DNA from: Actinomycetales bacterium SN12
GTDB taxonomy: Bacteria > Actinomycetota > Actinomycetes > Actinomycetales > Microbacteriaceae
Direction of reading: 5' to 3'
Length of the DNA stretch: 64,000 bases
NCBI GenBank assembly: GCA_002837415.1
Contig: PJCV01000002.1
Coordinates: 372,001-436,000 of the forward strand
Position numbers and translations under genes: made by a program. The notes beneath the pieces are model-generated. The model made no database searches. It saw only the letters and a list, made by a program, of their open reading frames with translations, and was not told the origin of the DNA. This document shows, piece by piece, positions 37,499 through 46,372 of the stretch. The stretch's first letter is position 1. Every line of letters starts with the position of its first letter.

Positions 37499-38260
37499 AT
37501 GATCACGACCTTCTCCCCCTTCGAACTGGGTCTCCTCGCCCTCGCCGCACTCGGGGCGGGGGTGATCAACACCGTCGTCGGCTCGGGGAGCCTGATCGTG
37601 TTCCCCACGCTGCTCGCGCTCGGCGTGCCTCCGGTGCCGGCGAACATCGCGAACACCGTCGGTCTCGCGATCGGCAACATCGGCGGCGTCGTCGGCTACC
37701 GCCGCGAACTGCGCGGCCAGTGGCGTGCGCTTCTGCCGCTCGCCGGGCTGACCGTGATCGGTGCGATCATCGGCGCGCTCGCCCTGCTTTCGCTGCCTGC
37801 AGAGGTGTTCCGTCTCGTCGCTCCGGTGCTGATCGTCGTGGGCTGCGCGCTCGTCGCCGTGCAGCCGATGATGAATCGTCGCACCAGGGCCCCTCGCGAA
37901 GGCGGACTGTGGCCGCGCTGGCTGCGTCTGCCGCTGATCTTCGGAACCGGCGTCTACGGCGGCTACTTCGGCGCGGCACAGGGCGTGCTGATCGTGGGCA
38001 TCCTCGAGCTCACCACGGGCGAGGACCTGCAGCGGGTGAACGCCGTGAAGAACGTGCTGCAGACCATCGCCGGCGTCGTCGCGACGATCGTGTTCCTGTT
38101 CTCCGGCCCGCTGCCCTGGGTGGCGATCGCGACGATCGCCGTCGGATCCCTGGCGGGCTCCGGCCTCGGCGCGATGATCGGCCGGCGCCTGCCCGGCTGG
38201 CTGCTGCGCGGGCTGATCATCGTGATCGGAGCGATCGCGGTCGTCGCACTGCTGTCCTGA
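37499..38260 (+). CDS. TauE/SafE (TSUP) family membrane exporter
   Basis: A 253-residue membrane protein with about eight helices arranged in two repeats, each opening with a GxGSG/GxYGG turn: GAGVINTVVGSGSLIVFPTL and FGTGVYGGYFGAAQGVLIV. The family exports sulfite, sulfonates or small organic sulfur compounds and carboxylates; this substrate is unknown. It is divergent from the GapB-like gene. No convincing ribosome binding site is visible. Confidence 0.88.
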   Translation: MITTFSPFELGLLALAALGAGVINTVVGSGSLIVFPTLLALGVPPVPANIANTVGLAIGNIGGVVGYRRELRGQWRALLPLAGLTVIGAIIGALALLSLPAEVFRLVAPVLIVVGCALVAVQPMMNRRTRAPREGGLWPRWLRLPLIFGTGVYGGYFGAAQGVLIVGILELTTGEDLQRVNAVKNVLQTIAGVVATIVFLFSGPLPWVAIATIAVGSLAGSGLGAMIGRRLPGWLLRGLIIVIGAIAVVALLS

Positions 38261-38300
38261 GCACCTGCCCCCGCCACCGGCTGCGCCGTCGGTTACGACG

Positions 38301-39173
38301 CTAGGAGGCGATGCTGCTGAGTTCTCGCATGTCCTCGTCCGAGAGCGCCAACCCAGCACCGGCGATGTTCTCAAGCAGATGCGCGGAGGATGAGGTGCCG
38401 GGGATGAGAAGGATGTTAGGTGAGCGGCGCAGCAGCCAGGCCAGCGCCACCGACATGGGTGTGGAGTCAAGTCGCGCTGCAACGGCGCTCAACGCATCGG
38501 ACTGCAAGGGTGTGAACCCGCCGAGAGGGAAGAACGGGACGTACGCGACCCCTTCAATCGCGAGCCGGTCGACCAGCTCGTCGTCCCACCGGTTGGCGAG
38601 GTTGTACATGTTCTGCACAGAGACGATCGGCGCGATCGACTGGGCCTGAACGACTTGCTCGGCGGTGGCGTTGCTGACACCGAGACTGCGGATGATGCCC
38701 TGGCTCTGCAGATCGACGAGGGTGGTGAACGCGTCCTCGATGTCTTCTGGCACGGGGCCGTTCGCATCTCCTAGGCGCAGATGCACCAGATCGAGGGCAT
38801 CAACGCCGAGGAGTGCGAGGTTGTCGTCTACCTGGGATCGAAGTTCGTCCGGCGTTCGCGCGGTCGGCCAGCCACCTTCAGCATCGCGCCGCCCGCCGAC
38901 CTTCGTGGCGATGAGCAGATCACCCGCGTAGGGGTGCAGTGCCTCGCGGATGAGCTCGTTGACGACGCGTGGGCCGTAGGTCTCGGCGGTGTCGATATGA
39001 GTGATGCCCAGGTCGACCGCCGCCCGCAGCAGCGCGACGGCTTCATCGCGGTCTCGTGGCGGGCCCATCACACCAGGGCCGGCGAGTTGCATGGCTCCGT
39101 ATCCGAAGCGACTGATGGTCTTGTCTCCCAGAGTCCACGTGCCGCCTGGAAGCTGAGGGGTGAAGTCGCTCAT
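38301..39173 (-). CDS. Aldo/keto reductase
   Basis: A 290-residue NADPH-dependent aldo/keto reductase. The catalytic tetrad appears as Asp and Tyr in HIDTAETYGP, Lys in LLIATKVGG and His in LDLVHLRLGD. Its overall sequence resembles the YajO/Tas branch that reduces small aldehydes. The start ATG at 39173 follows AAGG. It is divergent from an HxlR-type regulator, a common arrangement for aldehyde- or quinone-responsive oxidoreductases. Confidence 0.9.
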   Translation of the reverse strand: MSDFTPQLPGGTWTLGDKTISRFGYGAMQLAGPGVMGPPRDRDEAVALLRAAVDLGITHIDTAETYGPRVVNELIREALHPYAGDLLIATKVGGRRDAEGGWPTARTPDELRSQVDDNLALLGVDALDLVHLRLGDANGPVPEDIEDAFTTLVDLQSQGIIRSLGVSNATAEQVVQAQSIAPIVSVQNMYNLANRWDDELVDRLAIEGVAYVPFFPLGGFTPLQSDALSAVAARLDSTPMSVALAWLLRRSPNILLIPGTSSSAHLLENIAGAGLALSDEDMRELSSIAS

Positions 39174-39223
39174 GCGAGAACCTTTCGGAGTAGTTTCACG
39201 AACGCGTCCAGCTTCGCCCACGC

Positions 39224-39240
39224 GCTACCCTTTCGGTAGC
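39224..39240. promoter_or_regulatory. Palindromic operator candidate for the HxlR regulator
   Basis: GCTACCCTTTCGGTAGC, a perfect 6+6 inverted repeat with a 5-nt centre, in the AKR/HxlR divergent gap; the motif GGTAGCAGTTACC overlaps its right arm. Confidence 0.55.
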
Positions 39241-39273
39241 AGTTACCTGAAAGTGCGTTACTACCGAGACGAG

Positions 39274-39705
39274 ATGATGATGGCGACGACGACGGCCGCA
39301 CAGCGCAGAGCGAGCGCCAAGACCCGGTACAACGCCTTCTTGGCCGCCTGCCCCAGCCAGCGCCTCCTCACTCAGGTCTCAAGCAAGTGGGTGACCCTTG
39401 TGCTGTCTGCGCTCGGCAGCGGACCCGACTGCGATGGGGAGCCGCGCCCGATGCGCTACTCCGAGCTGACCCGCGTCCTGGCAGGGGTGAGCCCGAAGAT
39501 GCTCTCTCAGACCCTCCGCACGCTCGAACGCGACGGACTCCTCACCCGCACCGCTGCTGCCACCGTCCCCGTGACTGTCTCTTACGAGCTGACTGAGCTC
39601 GGACTGTCCCTTCACCACACCATGCGGGAACTCAAACGATGGGCGGAGGACAACAACGACACGGTCCTTGCCAACCAGGAGCGCTACGACAGCTCGACCC
39701 GGTAG
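39274..39705 (+). CDS. HxlR-family transcriptional regulator
   Basis: MarR-like winged-helix regulator of the HxlR class, about 143 residues from the first of three consecutive ATG codons (39274, 39277, 39280). The body has KWVTLVLSALGSGP, RYSELTRVLAGVSPKMLSQTLRTLERDGLL and the C-terminal HHTMRELKRWAEDN. The loop after the first helix carries one cysteine (LAACPSQRLL), as in redox-sensing members that react with quinones or aldehydes. The frame is open further upstream to 39160, but that would overlap the AKR gene. It likely represses the divergent reductase. Confidence 0.85.
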   Translation: MMMATTTAAQRRASAKTRYNAFLAACPSQRLLTQVSSKWVTLVLSALGSGPDCDGEPRPMRYSELTRVLAGVSPKMLSQTLRTLERDGLLTRTAAATVPVTVSYELTELGLSLHHTMRELKRWAEDNNDTVLANQERYDSSTR

Positions 39706-39759
39706 GGCTGCACCGCACGGGGGGACGCATGCCACACGAGGTGCGGGTGCCGCGACAGC

Positions 39760-39765
39760 TAGCCT
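39760..39765 (+). promoter_or_regulatory. -10 box of a leaderless promoter (HAD gene)
   Basis: TAGCCT ends 6 nt before the ATG at 39772. Confidence 0.5.
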
Positions 39766-39771
39766 GGAGCC

Positions 39772-40422
39772 ATGACCGAGATCGTCCACGCCCGCGCCGT
39801 CCTTCTCGACATGGACGGGACGCTCGTCGACTCGACAGCGGTGGTCGAGCGCCTCTGGCTCGCGTGGGCTGAGCCGCACGGCATCGACCCGGAGCGGGTG
39901 CTCAGCGTCGTGCACGGACGGCAGGGACACCAGAGCATGGCGATCCTGCTGCCCGAGCGCGATCACGAGATCAATCTCGCCGAGAACCAGATGATGCTCG
40001 AGAACGAGGCGAACGACGTCGACGGCGTGATCGCCATCGCGGGCGCGGATGCCCTGCTCGCGGGCCTGCTCGCCCACCCGCACGCCATCGTGACGTCGGC
40101 CGATGTGCGGCTGATGAGCGCCCGGATGGGCGCAGCCCGCCTCACCGTGCCGGAGCTCGCCGTGACGGCCGAGAGCGTGACGCGGTCGAAGCCCGATCCG
40201 GAGGGCTTCCTGCGCGGCGCGGAGCTGCTCGGCGTCGACCCGGCGGACTGCGTGGTCTTCGAGGACTCCGGCGCGGGCATCCAGGCTGCGCACGCGGCCG
40301 GCATGCGCGTCGTCGGCGTCGGCCCGCACGCTGTGACGCGCTCGCCGGAGTACCACGTGACCGACCTGACGGCCGTGGCCGTGGTCGCGACCGATGAGGG
40401 CTTCGACCTTCACATCGGCTGA
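39772..40422 (+). CDS. HAD-superfamily sugar/polyol phosphatase
   Basis: A 216-residue haloacid-dehalogenase-type phosphatase. Motif I is LLDMDGTLVDS with nucleophile and acid Asp, motif II the VTSAD segment, motif III Lys in VTRSKPDPEGFL, and motif IV FEDSGAGIQAAHAAG. A helical cap lies between motifs I and II. The closest named relatives are the 2-deoxyglucose-6-phosphatase and glycerol-3-phosphatase types, but the substrate is not fixed by sequence. Leaderless-type start. A 234-bp gap without recognisable genes follows. Confidence 0.88.
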   Translation: MTEIVHARAVLLDMDGTLVDSTAVVERLWLAWAEPHGIDPERVLSVVHGRQGHQSMAILLPERDHEINLAENQMMLENEANDVDGVIAIAGADALLAGLLAHPHAIVTSADVRLMSARMGAARLTVPELAVTAESVTRSKPDPEGFLRGAELLGVDPADCVVFEDSGAGIQAAHAAGMRVVGVGPHAVTRSPEYHVTDLTAVAVVATDEGFDLHIG

Positions 40423-40656
40423 GCCGCAGGCGGCCCCGCCGCCCGTTCGGGACGGCGCGGCCGATCGTCTCGCGGGTCGCCGCGTCGGGATCGCTCGCCC
40501 TTCCGGCGACTGGCGAGCCAGCAGAGGGGCGCGGCTTGTCGCCCAGCGCGACGGACATGTCAGCCCGCGAACTGTTGCTCGAAGGCGACTACGCTGAGCT
40601 TCGCCACGCCGGACCGGCGTCCCCAGTGCCAGCACGCCCCCAGCCGAGGAGAGAGC

Positions 40657-41436
<780 letters not shown>

Positions 41437-41480
41437 CGTCTGCGCACAAGAGGTGATCGCACGGCCTCGAGCCGATGTGA

Positions 41481-41486
41481 CAGGAT
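41481..41486 (+). promoter_or_regulatory. -10 box of a leaderless promoter (lipoprotein gene)
   Basis: CAGGAT ends 6 nt before the ATG at 41493. Confidence 0.5.
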
Positions 41487-41492
41487 GAACGG

Positions 41493-42152
41493 ATGTCATC
41501 TGCGGCGGTGCAAGTCGGGCGATGGCGGCGGCTCGCGCTCGCGCCCGTTGGCCTCATCGTCGTCGCTGTCGCGCTGAGCGGCTGTATGCCGAAACCGACT
41601 GCTGAGGAGCAGTTCATCGAGGCGCGCGAGGCGAACCGCGTCTTCAAAGACGCTGTCGCCGATGTGCAGGTGAGGGTGTTCGATGACGCGTGGGAGGTCG
41701 CTGAGGATTACGGGCAGTCCCCCTCAGGGTGCGGGAACACCAGTAACCGCGACACGTACTACTTCCACATGGCGCGGTGGACACCCGAGGGCTGGCGAAT
41801 GCCCGAGGATATCCAAGCCATGGTGACGGACCTGGGGCGATGGCTGGACGAGAACGGGTGGACTGGCATCAAGCTGCGCACCTACAGCGAGGGGATTTCG
41901 AACATCGTCCTCGAGGCGCGCAACCGTGACAGGAACGTGGAGCTTCTGGTGCTCGACATGAATCCGGGCGAGCTGTACGACGCGGCGAGCATCCGCGTGG
42001 ACAGCACCTGCCTGCCGGGCGATTGGCTGGCGATAGGCGAAGTGCAGGGCTTGGACGGCGACAACTTCGACCGTTTTCCCGCCACCGAGTATCCGAGGGA
42101 CGTGCCCGCGTTCGGTTTCGACGAGAACGGCCGGCTGAAGTACGACGACTGA
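41493..42152 (+). CDS. Predicted lipoprotein of unknown function
   Basis: A 219-residue secreted protein. The N-terminus has two arginines, a hydrophobic stretch and the lipobox LSGC with Cys31, so it should be lipid-anchored on the outer face of the membrane. The mature part is rich in aromatic and acidic residues (DTYYFHMARWTPEGWRMPED) and has a conserved-looking cysteine pair (SGCGN, DSTCLPG). It follows the immunity-like gene with its own promoter signal; such lipoproteins are often found beside polymorphic toxin/immunity genes, but no toxin is visible here. Confidence 0.8.
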   Translation: MSSAAVQVGRWRRLALAPVGLIVVAVALSGCMPKPTAEEQFIEAREANRVFKDAVADVQVRVFDDAWEVAEDYGQSPSGCGNTSNRDTYYFHMARWTPEGWRMPEDIQAMVTDLGRWLDENGWTGIKLRTYSEGISNIVLEARNRDRNVELLVLDMNPGELYDAASIRVDSTCLPGDWLAIGEVQGLDGDNFDRFPATEYPRDVPAFGFDENGRLKYDD

Positions 42153-42170
42153 GGGATGCCATACCGCAGC

Positions 42171-42608
42171 TCAGTCCCGCGAGAAGTCCTCGAAGATCAG
42201 CGTCGTGCGAGTCGACCGGATCGACGGGATCGCCTGGATGTCCTCCAGCACGACGCGGCGCAGGTCGCGGGCATCGCTCGCGCGCACGAGCAGGATGACA
42301 TCGAAGTCGCCGCCGACGAGAGCCATGTGCTCGACCTCGGGGATCGCGCGCAGCTGCGTCTGCACCTCCTGCCAGCTGGCCTGCTCGATCGCGAGCATGA
42401 CGTAGGCGGATGCATGGTGCCCGAGCTGCACTGGATCCGTGCGCACCGTGTATCCGGCGATCACGCCCTGCTCGGTGAGGCGCTTGATGCGCGCGTGCGC
42501 CCCGGCGCGGGAGATGTGCACGGTCTCGGCGATGTGCGTCATCGACGCCCGCGCGTCGCGTCGCAGCTCGGCGAGGATCGCGTGATCTGTGGCATCGAGC
42601 TCGGCCAT
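42171..42608 (-). CDS. Lrp/AsnC-family transcriptional regulator
   Basis: A 145-residue feast/famine regulator. The N-terminal helix-turn-helix (ELDATDHAILAELRRDARASMTHIAETVHISRAGAHARIKRL) and the C-terminal amino-acid-sensing RAM domain (YVMLAIEQASWQEVQTQLRAIPEVEHMALVGGDFDVILLVRA) are typical. I use the ATG at 42608; a longer frame to 42656 lacks the family start. It is divergent from the E1a-E1b-E2 operon, so it probably senses a branched-chain amino acid or keto-acid and controls that operon, like BkdR in pseudomonads. Confidence 0.9.
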   Translation of the reverse strand: MAELDATDHAILAELRRDARASMTHIAETVHISRAGAHARIKRLTEQGVIAGYTVRTDPVQLGHHASAYVMLAIEQASWQEVQTQLRAIPEVEHMALVGGDFDVILLVRASDARDLRRVVLEDIQAIPSIRSTRTTLIFEDFSRD

Positions 42609-42667
42609 GAGCACCGTCCGTTCCGTCAGTGGATGCTGACAGTCTGACACTGGCATCCGGATTTCCT

Positions 42668-42679
42668 GAACAATCGTTC
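42668..42679. promoter_or_regulatory. Partial dyad in the AsnC/bkd divergent gap
   Basis: GAACAATCGTTC has GAAC/GTTC arms with a 4-nt centre. It lies 60 bp from the regulator start and 82 bp from the operon start. Lrp-type proteins accept loose dyads, so this is only a candidate. Confidence 0.3.
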
Positions 42680-42760
42680 GGCAATACCTGTGACCGGTTG
42701 GACGACTGATGGGTCACGGGCATCCTGGGGTGACCACGTTCGGCAAGGAAGGCGAACCGG

Positions 42761-43864
42761 ATGATGCATGACGACCTGCTCCCCCGCGAGACCCCCGTGC
42801 GCCTGATCGATCCGCACGGCGACAGGGTCGACGACCCGCACTACACCGCGCCCGACGTCGACCGGCTGCGCGACGCGTACCGCGCGCTGGTCGAGGGGCG
42901 CCGCATCAATGACCAGGCCAGCGCTCTCGTGCGCCAGGGGCGACTCGCCGTCTATCCGTCCTCTCACGGCCAGGAGGCCTGCCAGGTCGCCGCCGCGCTC
43001 GTGCTCGACGGGCGGGACTGGCTCTTCCCCACCTACCGCGACGCGGTCGCGATCATCGGCCGGGGCGTCTCACCGGCAGACGCGATGGTGCTTCTGGCCG
43101 GCGACTGGCACAGCGGATACGACCCGGCCGAGCACCACGTCGCTCCACAGGCGACGCCGCTCGCGACGCAGCTGCTGCATGCCGTCGGCTTCGCGCAGGC
43201 CGCGCGCCATCGCGGCGAGGACACGGTCGTGCTCGCGCTCTGCGGCGACGGCGCGACCAGCGAGGGCGACTTCCACGAGGCGATGAACTTCGCCGCCGTC
43301 TTCCACGCCCCCGTGGTGTTCTTCGTGCAGAACAACGAATTCGCGATCTCGGTGCCGCTCTCGCGTCAGAGCGCAGCGCCCTCGCTGGCGCACAAGGCCA
43401 TCGGCTACGGGATGCCCGGAGAACGCGTCGACGGCAATGATGTGGCGGCCGTGCTGGCCGTGCTCGGCGAGGCGGTCGAGCGGGCCCGCGGCGGCGGTGG
43501 CCCGTCGCTGATCGAGGCGCACACGTATCGCATGCAGGCGCACACCAACGCGGACGACGACACCCGGTACCGCGAGCGCGAGGAGGTGCAGGCCTGGATC
43601 GAACGGGATCCGCTGACCCGTCTGCGCGCCCATCTCGTCGCGCAGGGCGCCCTCTCCGACGATGACGAGCAGCGCATCGCGGCGGGCGCCGAGAGCATCG
43701 CCGCCGAACTGCGGACCGCGCTCAACGCCGACGCCGACCTCGACCCAGAGGACCTGTTCCGCTTTGTCACCGCCGAGCGGTCTCCGCAGCTCGAGGAGCA
43801 GTGGCAGATGCTGCAGGGCGAGATCGACCGGGATGCCTTGGCCGAGACAGGAGGACAGCCATGA
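42761..43864 (+). CDS. 2-oxoacid dehydrogenase E1 component, alpha subunit (branched-chain type)
   Basis: Thiamine-diphosphate enzyme subunit that decarboxylates a 2-oxoacid. At 367 residues it has the ThDP-binding motif CGDGATSEGDFHEAMNFAAVFHAPVVFFVQNN (about 160-190) and a phosphorylation-loop-like segment YRMQAHTNADDDTRYR. The heterodimeric E1, the divergent AsnC regulator and the actinobacterial habit of using single-chain AceE for pyruvate favour branched-chain 2-oxoacids as substrate, but pyruvate cannot be excluded. The start follows AAGGAAGG. Its stop overlaps the next gene by ATGA. Confidence 0.9.
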   Translation: MMHDDLLPRETPVRLIDPHGDRVDDPHYTAPDVDRLRDAYRALVEGRRINDQASALVRQGRLAVYPSSHGQEACQVAAALVLDGRDWLFPTYRDAVAIIGRGVSPADAMVLLAGDWHSGYDPAEHHVAPQATPLATQLLHAVGFAQAARHRGEDTVVLALCGDGATSEGDFHEAMNFAAVFHAPVVFFVQNNEFAISVPLSRQSAAPSLAHKAIGYGMPGERVDGNDVAAVLAVLGEAVERARGGGGPSLIEAHTYRMQAHTNADDDTRYREREEVQAWIERDPLTRLRAHLVAQGALSDDDEQRIAAGAESIAAELRTALNADADLDPEDLFRFVTAERSPQLEEQWQMLQGEIDRDALAETGGQP

Positions 43865-44922
43865 CCCTTCGACAGGCTCAGGACGGCGCCCTCGCCCCCG
43901 ACGTGCGCCCCGATCAGACCACACCTCATGTCGTCGGCACCATGACCATGGCCGCCGCTCTCAATCGCGCCCTCGCTGACGCGATCGAGGAGGATCCCGC
44001 CGTCGTCGTCTACGGCGAGGACGTCGGCGCGCTCGGCGGGGTCTTCCGCATCACCGACGGGCTCGCCGAGCGCTTCGGCGAGGACCGCTGCTTCGACACC
44101 CCCCTCGCCGAGGCCGGCATCGTCGGCACCGCGGTCGGCATGGCCATGAACGGCATGCGCCCGGTCGTCGAGATGCAGTTCGACGCGTTCGCGCTGCCGG
44201 CGTTCGAGCAGATCGTCAGCCAGGTCGCGAAGTTCGGCAATCGCACGCGCGGATCGATGCGGATGCCGCTGGTGATCCGCATCCCGTTCGGCGGTGGCAT
44301 CGGCGGCGTCGAGCACCACTGCGATTCGTCCGAGGCGTATTACGCGCACACCCCCGGGCTCACGGTCGTCTCGCCGTCGACCCCGCAGGACGCCTATTCG
44401 CTGCTGCGAGCGGCGATCGCGTCGCCCGACCCGGTGATCTTCCTCGAGCCGAAGAAGCTGTACTGGTCGAAGGGCGAGGTCGACACCTCGGTCACGGCCG
44501 AGCTCGGCACCGCCCGAATTGCGCGGGAAGGCACCGATGTGACCCTGCTGGCGTATGCCGCGATGGTCCCGGTCGCCCTGGAAGCGGCCGAGATCGCCGC
44601 AGAGGAGGGCCGCAGCGTGCAGGTCATCGATGTGCGCTCCCTCTCGCCCTTCGACGATGCGACGGTGACGGCTGCCGTGCGCGAGACCGGCCGCGCGGTC
44701 GTCGTCGCCGAGGCCCCGGGGTACGTGAGCGTCGCGGGCGAGATCCAGGCGCGGGTGTTCGAGCGCTGCTTCGAGTACCTCGAGGCGCCGGTGCGCCGGG
44801 TGACCGGCTTCGACACCCCGTACGCACCACCCAAGCTCGAGCACTGGTACCTGCCCGACGCGGACCGGGTGCTGGATGCCATCGACTCCCTCTACCCCGA
44901 CGATGAGGAGACGGACCGATGA
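43861..44922 (+). CDS. 2-oxoacid dehydrogenase E1 component, beta subunit (branched-chain type)
   Basis: The 353-residue partner of the preceding E1 alpha. Conserved segments are MTMAAALNRALADAIEEDP, VVYGEDVGALGGVFRIT, DTPLAEAGIVGTAVGMAMNG and EPKKLYWSKG. The ATG at 43861 overlaps the previous stop, fixing the start. The first 25 residues, before TMAAALNRAL, are unusual: codons 2-8 (TLRQAQD) are a copy of the dispersed repeat, placed directly after the start codon. Confidence 0.92.
   Translation: MTLRQAQDGALAPDVRPDQTTPHVVGTMTMAAALNRALADAIEEDPAVVVYGEDVGALGGVFRITDGLAERFGEDRCFDTPLAEAGIVGTAVGMAMNGMRPVVEMQFDAFALPAFEQIVSQVAKFGNRTRGSMRMPLVIRIPFGGGIGGVEHHCDSSEAYYAHTPGLTVVSPSTPQDAYSLLRAAIASPDPVIFLEPKKLYWSKGEVDTSVTAELGTARIAREGTDVTLLAYAAMVPVALEAAEIAAEEGRSVQVIDVRSLSPFDDATVTAAVRETGRAVVVAEAPGYVSVAGEIQARVFERCFEYLEAPVRRVTGFDTPYAPPKLEHWYLPDADRVLDAIDSLYPDDEETDR
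43865..43882 (+). repeat. Dispersed repeat copy at the E1-beta start codon
   Basis: CCCTTCGACAGGCTCAGG begins one base after the ATG (43861-43863) and encodes residues 2-8 of the E1 beta subunit. Confidence 0.85.
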
Positions 44923-46358
44923 CGACCACGACAGCACGGGTGTTCCGCCTGCCCGATCTCGGCGAGGGACTCACCGAGGCCGGTCTCGTGCAGTGGCTGG
45001 TGGAGGTGGGCGACACGATCACCACCGACCAGGCGATCGCCGAGGTCGAGACGGCGAAGAGCATCGTCGAGCTGCCCTCGCCGTTCGCAGGCGTCATCAC
45101 GGCGCTGCACGGCGAGACGGGAGACGTGATCGCGGTCGGCGCCCCGGTGCTGGAGGTGGCACACCAGGCCGGCGGCGAGCCGCGATCAGTTCCGGATGCG
45201 GAGAAAGAGGCGTATCGCACCGAGGAGCGTGCCGGCTCGGGCAACGTTCTGATCGGCTACGGCACCACCGAGCGCACCTCGTCCGGCCGCCGCCGGTCCC
45301 GGGCATCCGCCCCACCGCGCCCCACCACCCCTCCTTCGTCGAGAGCACGGGACCTCGCCGAGCGCACGGCATCGTCACGTGAACAGCCCGCACACTCGCC
45401 GACGTCCCGTGCTGTCGACGGCTCGCAACAGCGCACTGTCGCGGTGCGCTCACCCATCGTGCGCCGGCTCGCTCGCGACCTCGGCGTCGACGTGCGGCGC
45501 ATCGAGGCGACGGGAGCCGATGGCGCGGTCACGCGCGCCGACGTGCTGCGAGCCGCCGGGACGCTCGACGGCGAGCAGAGCGTCGAGGGACGCAGGCCGC
45601 AGGCGTCCGGGACGCAGCCGCAGGCGTCCGCGAGCAGCACCGCGGGCGAGACCGTCGACGGCCTCGGCGTCGCCTCGCGCGAGCGGCTCTCGCCGATGCG
45701 CAGAGCGATCAGCGCGACACTCAGCCGCAGCCGCGCCGAGATCCCCGAGGCCACGGTGTGGGTCGATGTCGACGCGACGGAGCTGTTCGAGGCGCGCTCG
45801 CAGATGGCCTCCGAAAGCGAACGGGCTCCGTCGCTCACCGCTCTCGTCGCGCGGTTCACACTGATGGCCCTCGCCGACTTCCCGCTGCTGGCATCCCGTC
45901 TCAGCGACGACGCCTCCGAGATCGTCTCGTTCGACGGCGTGAATCTCGGTGTCGCCGCCGACACCGAGCGCGGACTGATGGTGCCCGTCATCCATCAGGC
46001 GCACCGACTCACCGTCGGCGAGCTCGACGCGCGGCTGCGCGAGCTGGCCGAGACAGCGCGTGCCGGAAGGATGCCCGCCGAGCGGCTGCGCGGGTCGACC
46101 TTCACCCTCAACAATTACGGCAGCCTGGACGTCGACGGGTCGGCTGCGATCATCAATCACCCGGAGGTCGCGATTCTGGGCATCGGGCGCATGATCGAGC
46201 GGCCGTGGGTCGTCGACGGGCAGATCGTCGCACGCCGCATCACGCAGCTGTCGCTGGTGTTCGATCACCGGGTCTGCGACGGCGGCTATGCCGCGGCCTT
46301 CCTGCGCCGGGTGGTCGAGCTGATCGAGCATCCGCTGCGGGCGTTCGCCAGGCTCTGA
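44919..46358 (+). CDS. 2-oxoacid dehydrogenase E2, dihydrolipoyl acyltransferase
   Basis: Core acyltransferase of the complex, 479 residues. One lipoyl domain (about 1-80) with the lipoylated Lys in VETAKSIVELP, a long Ala/Arg/Ser-rich linker, a peripheral-subunit-binding domain (about 170-205, RSPIVRRLARDLGVDVRRIEA), and the catalytic domain ending in DHRVCDGGYAAAFLRR, which holds the His-x3-Asp-Gly motif. ATGA overlap with the E1 beta stop. No dihydrolipoamide dehydrogenase (E3) follows, so E3 must be supplied from elsewhere in the genome. Confidence 0.92.
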   Translation: MTTTTARVFRLPDLGEGLTEAGLVQWLVEVGDTITTDQAIAEVETAKSIVELPSPFAGVITALHGETGDVIAVGAPVLEVAHQAGGEPRSVPDAEKEAYRTEERAGSGNVLIGYGTTERTSSGRRRSRASAPPRPTTPPSSRARDLAERTASSREQPAHSPTSRAVDGSQQRTVAVRSPIVRRLARDLGVDVRRIEATGADGAVTRADVLRAAGTLDGEQSVEGRRPQASGTQPQASASSTAGETVDGLGVASRERLSPMRRAISATLSRSRAEIPEATVWVDVDATELFEARSQMASESERAPSLTALVARFTLMALADFPLLASRLSDDASEIVSFDGVNLGVAADTERGLMVPVIHQAHRLTVGELDARLRELAETARAGRMPAERLRGSTFTLNNYGSLDVDGSAAIINHPEVAILGIGRMIERPWVVDGQIVARRITQLSLVFDHRVCDGGYAAAFLRRVVELIEHPLRAFARL

Positions 46359-46372
46359 GCCGGCCGGCGCGA

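Noticed and set aside
40423..40656. Possible gene or RNA in the 234-bp gap
   Set aside because: No open frame with family signal and no tRNA-like or riboswitch-like structure could be recognised.
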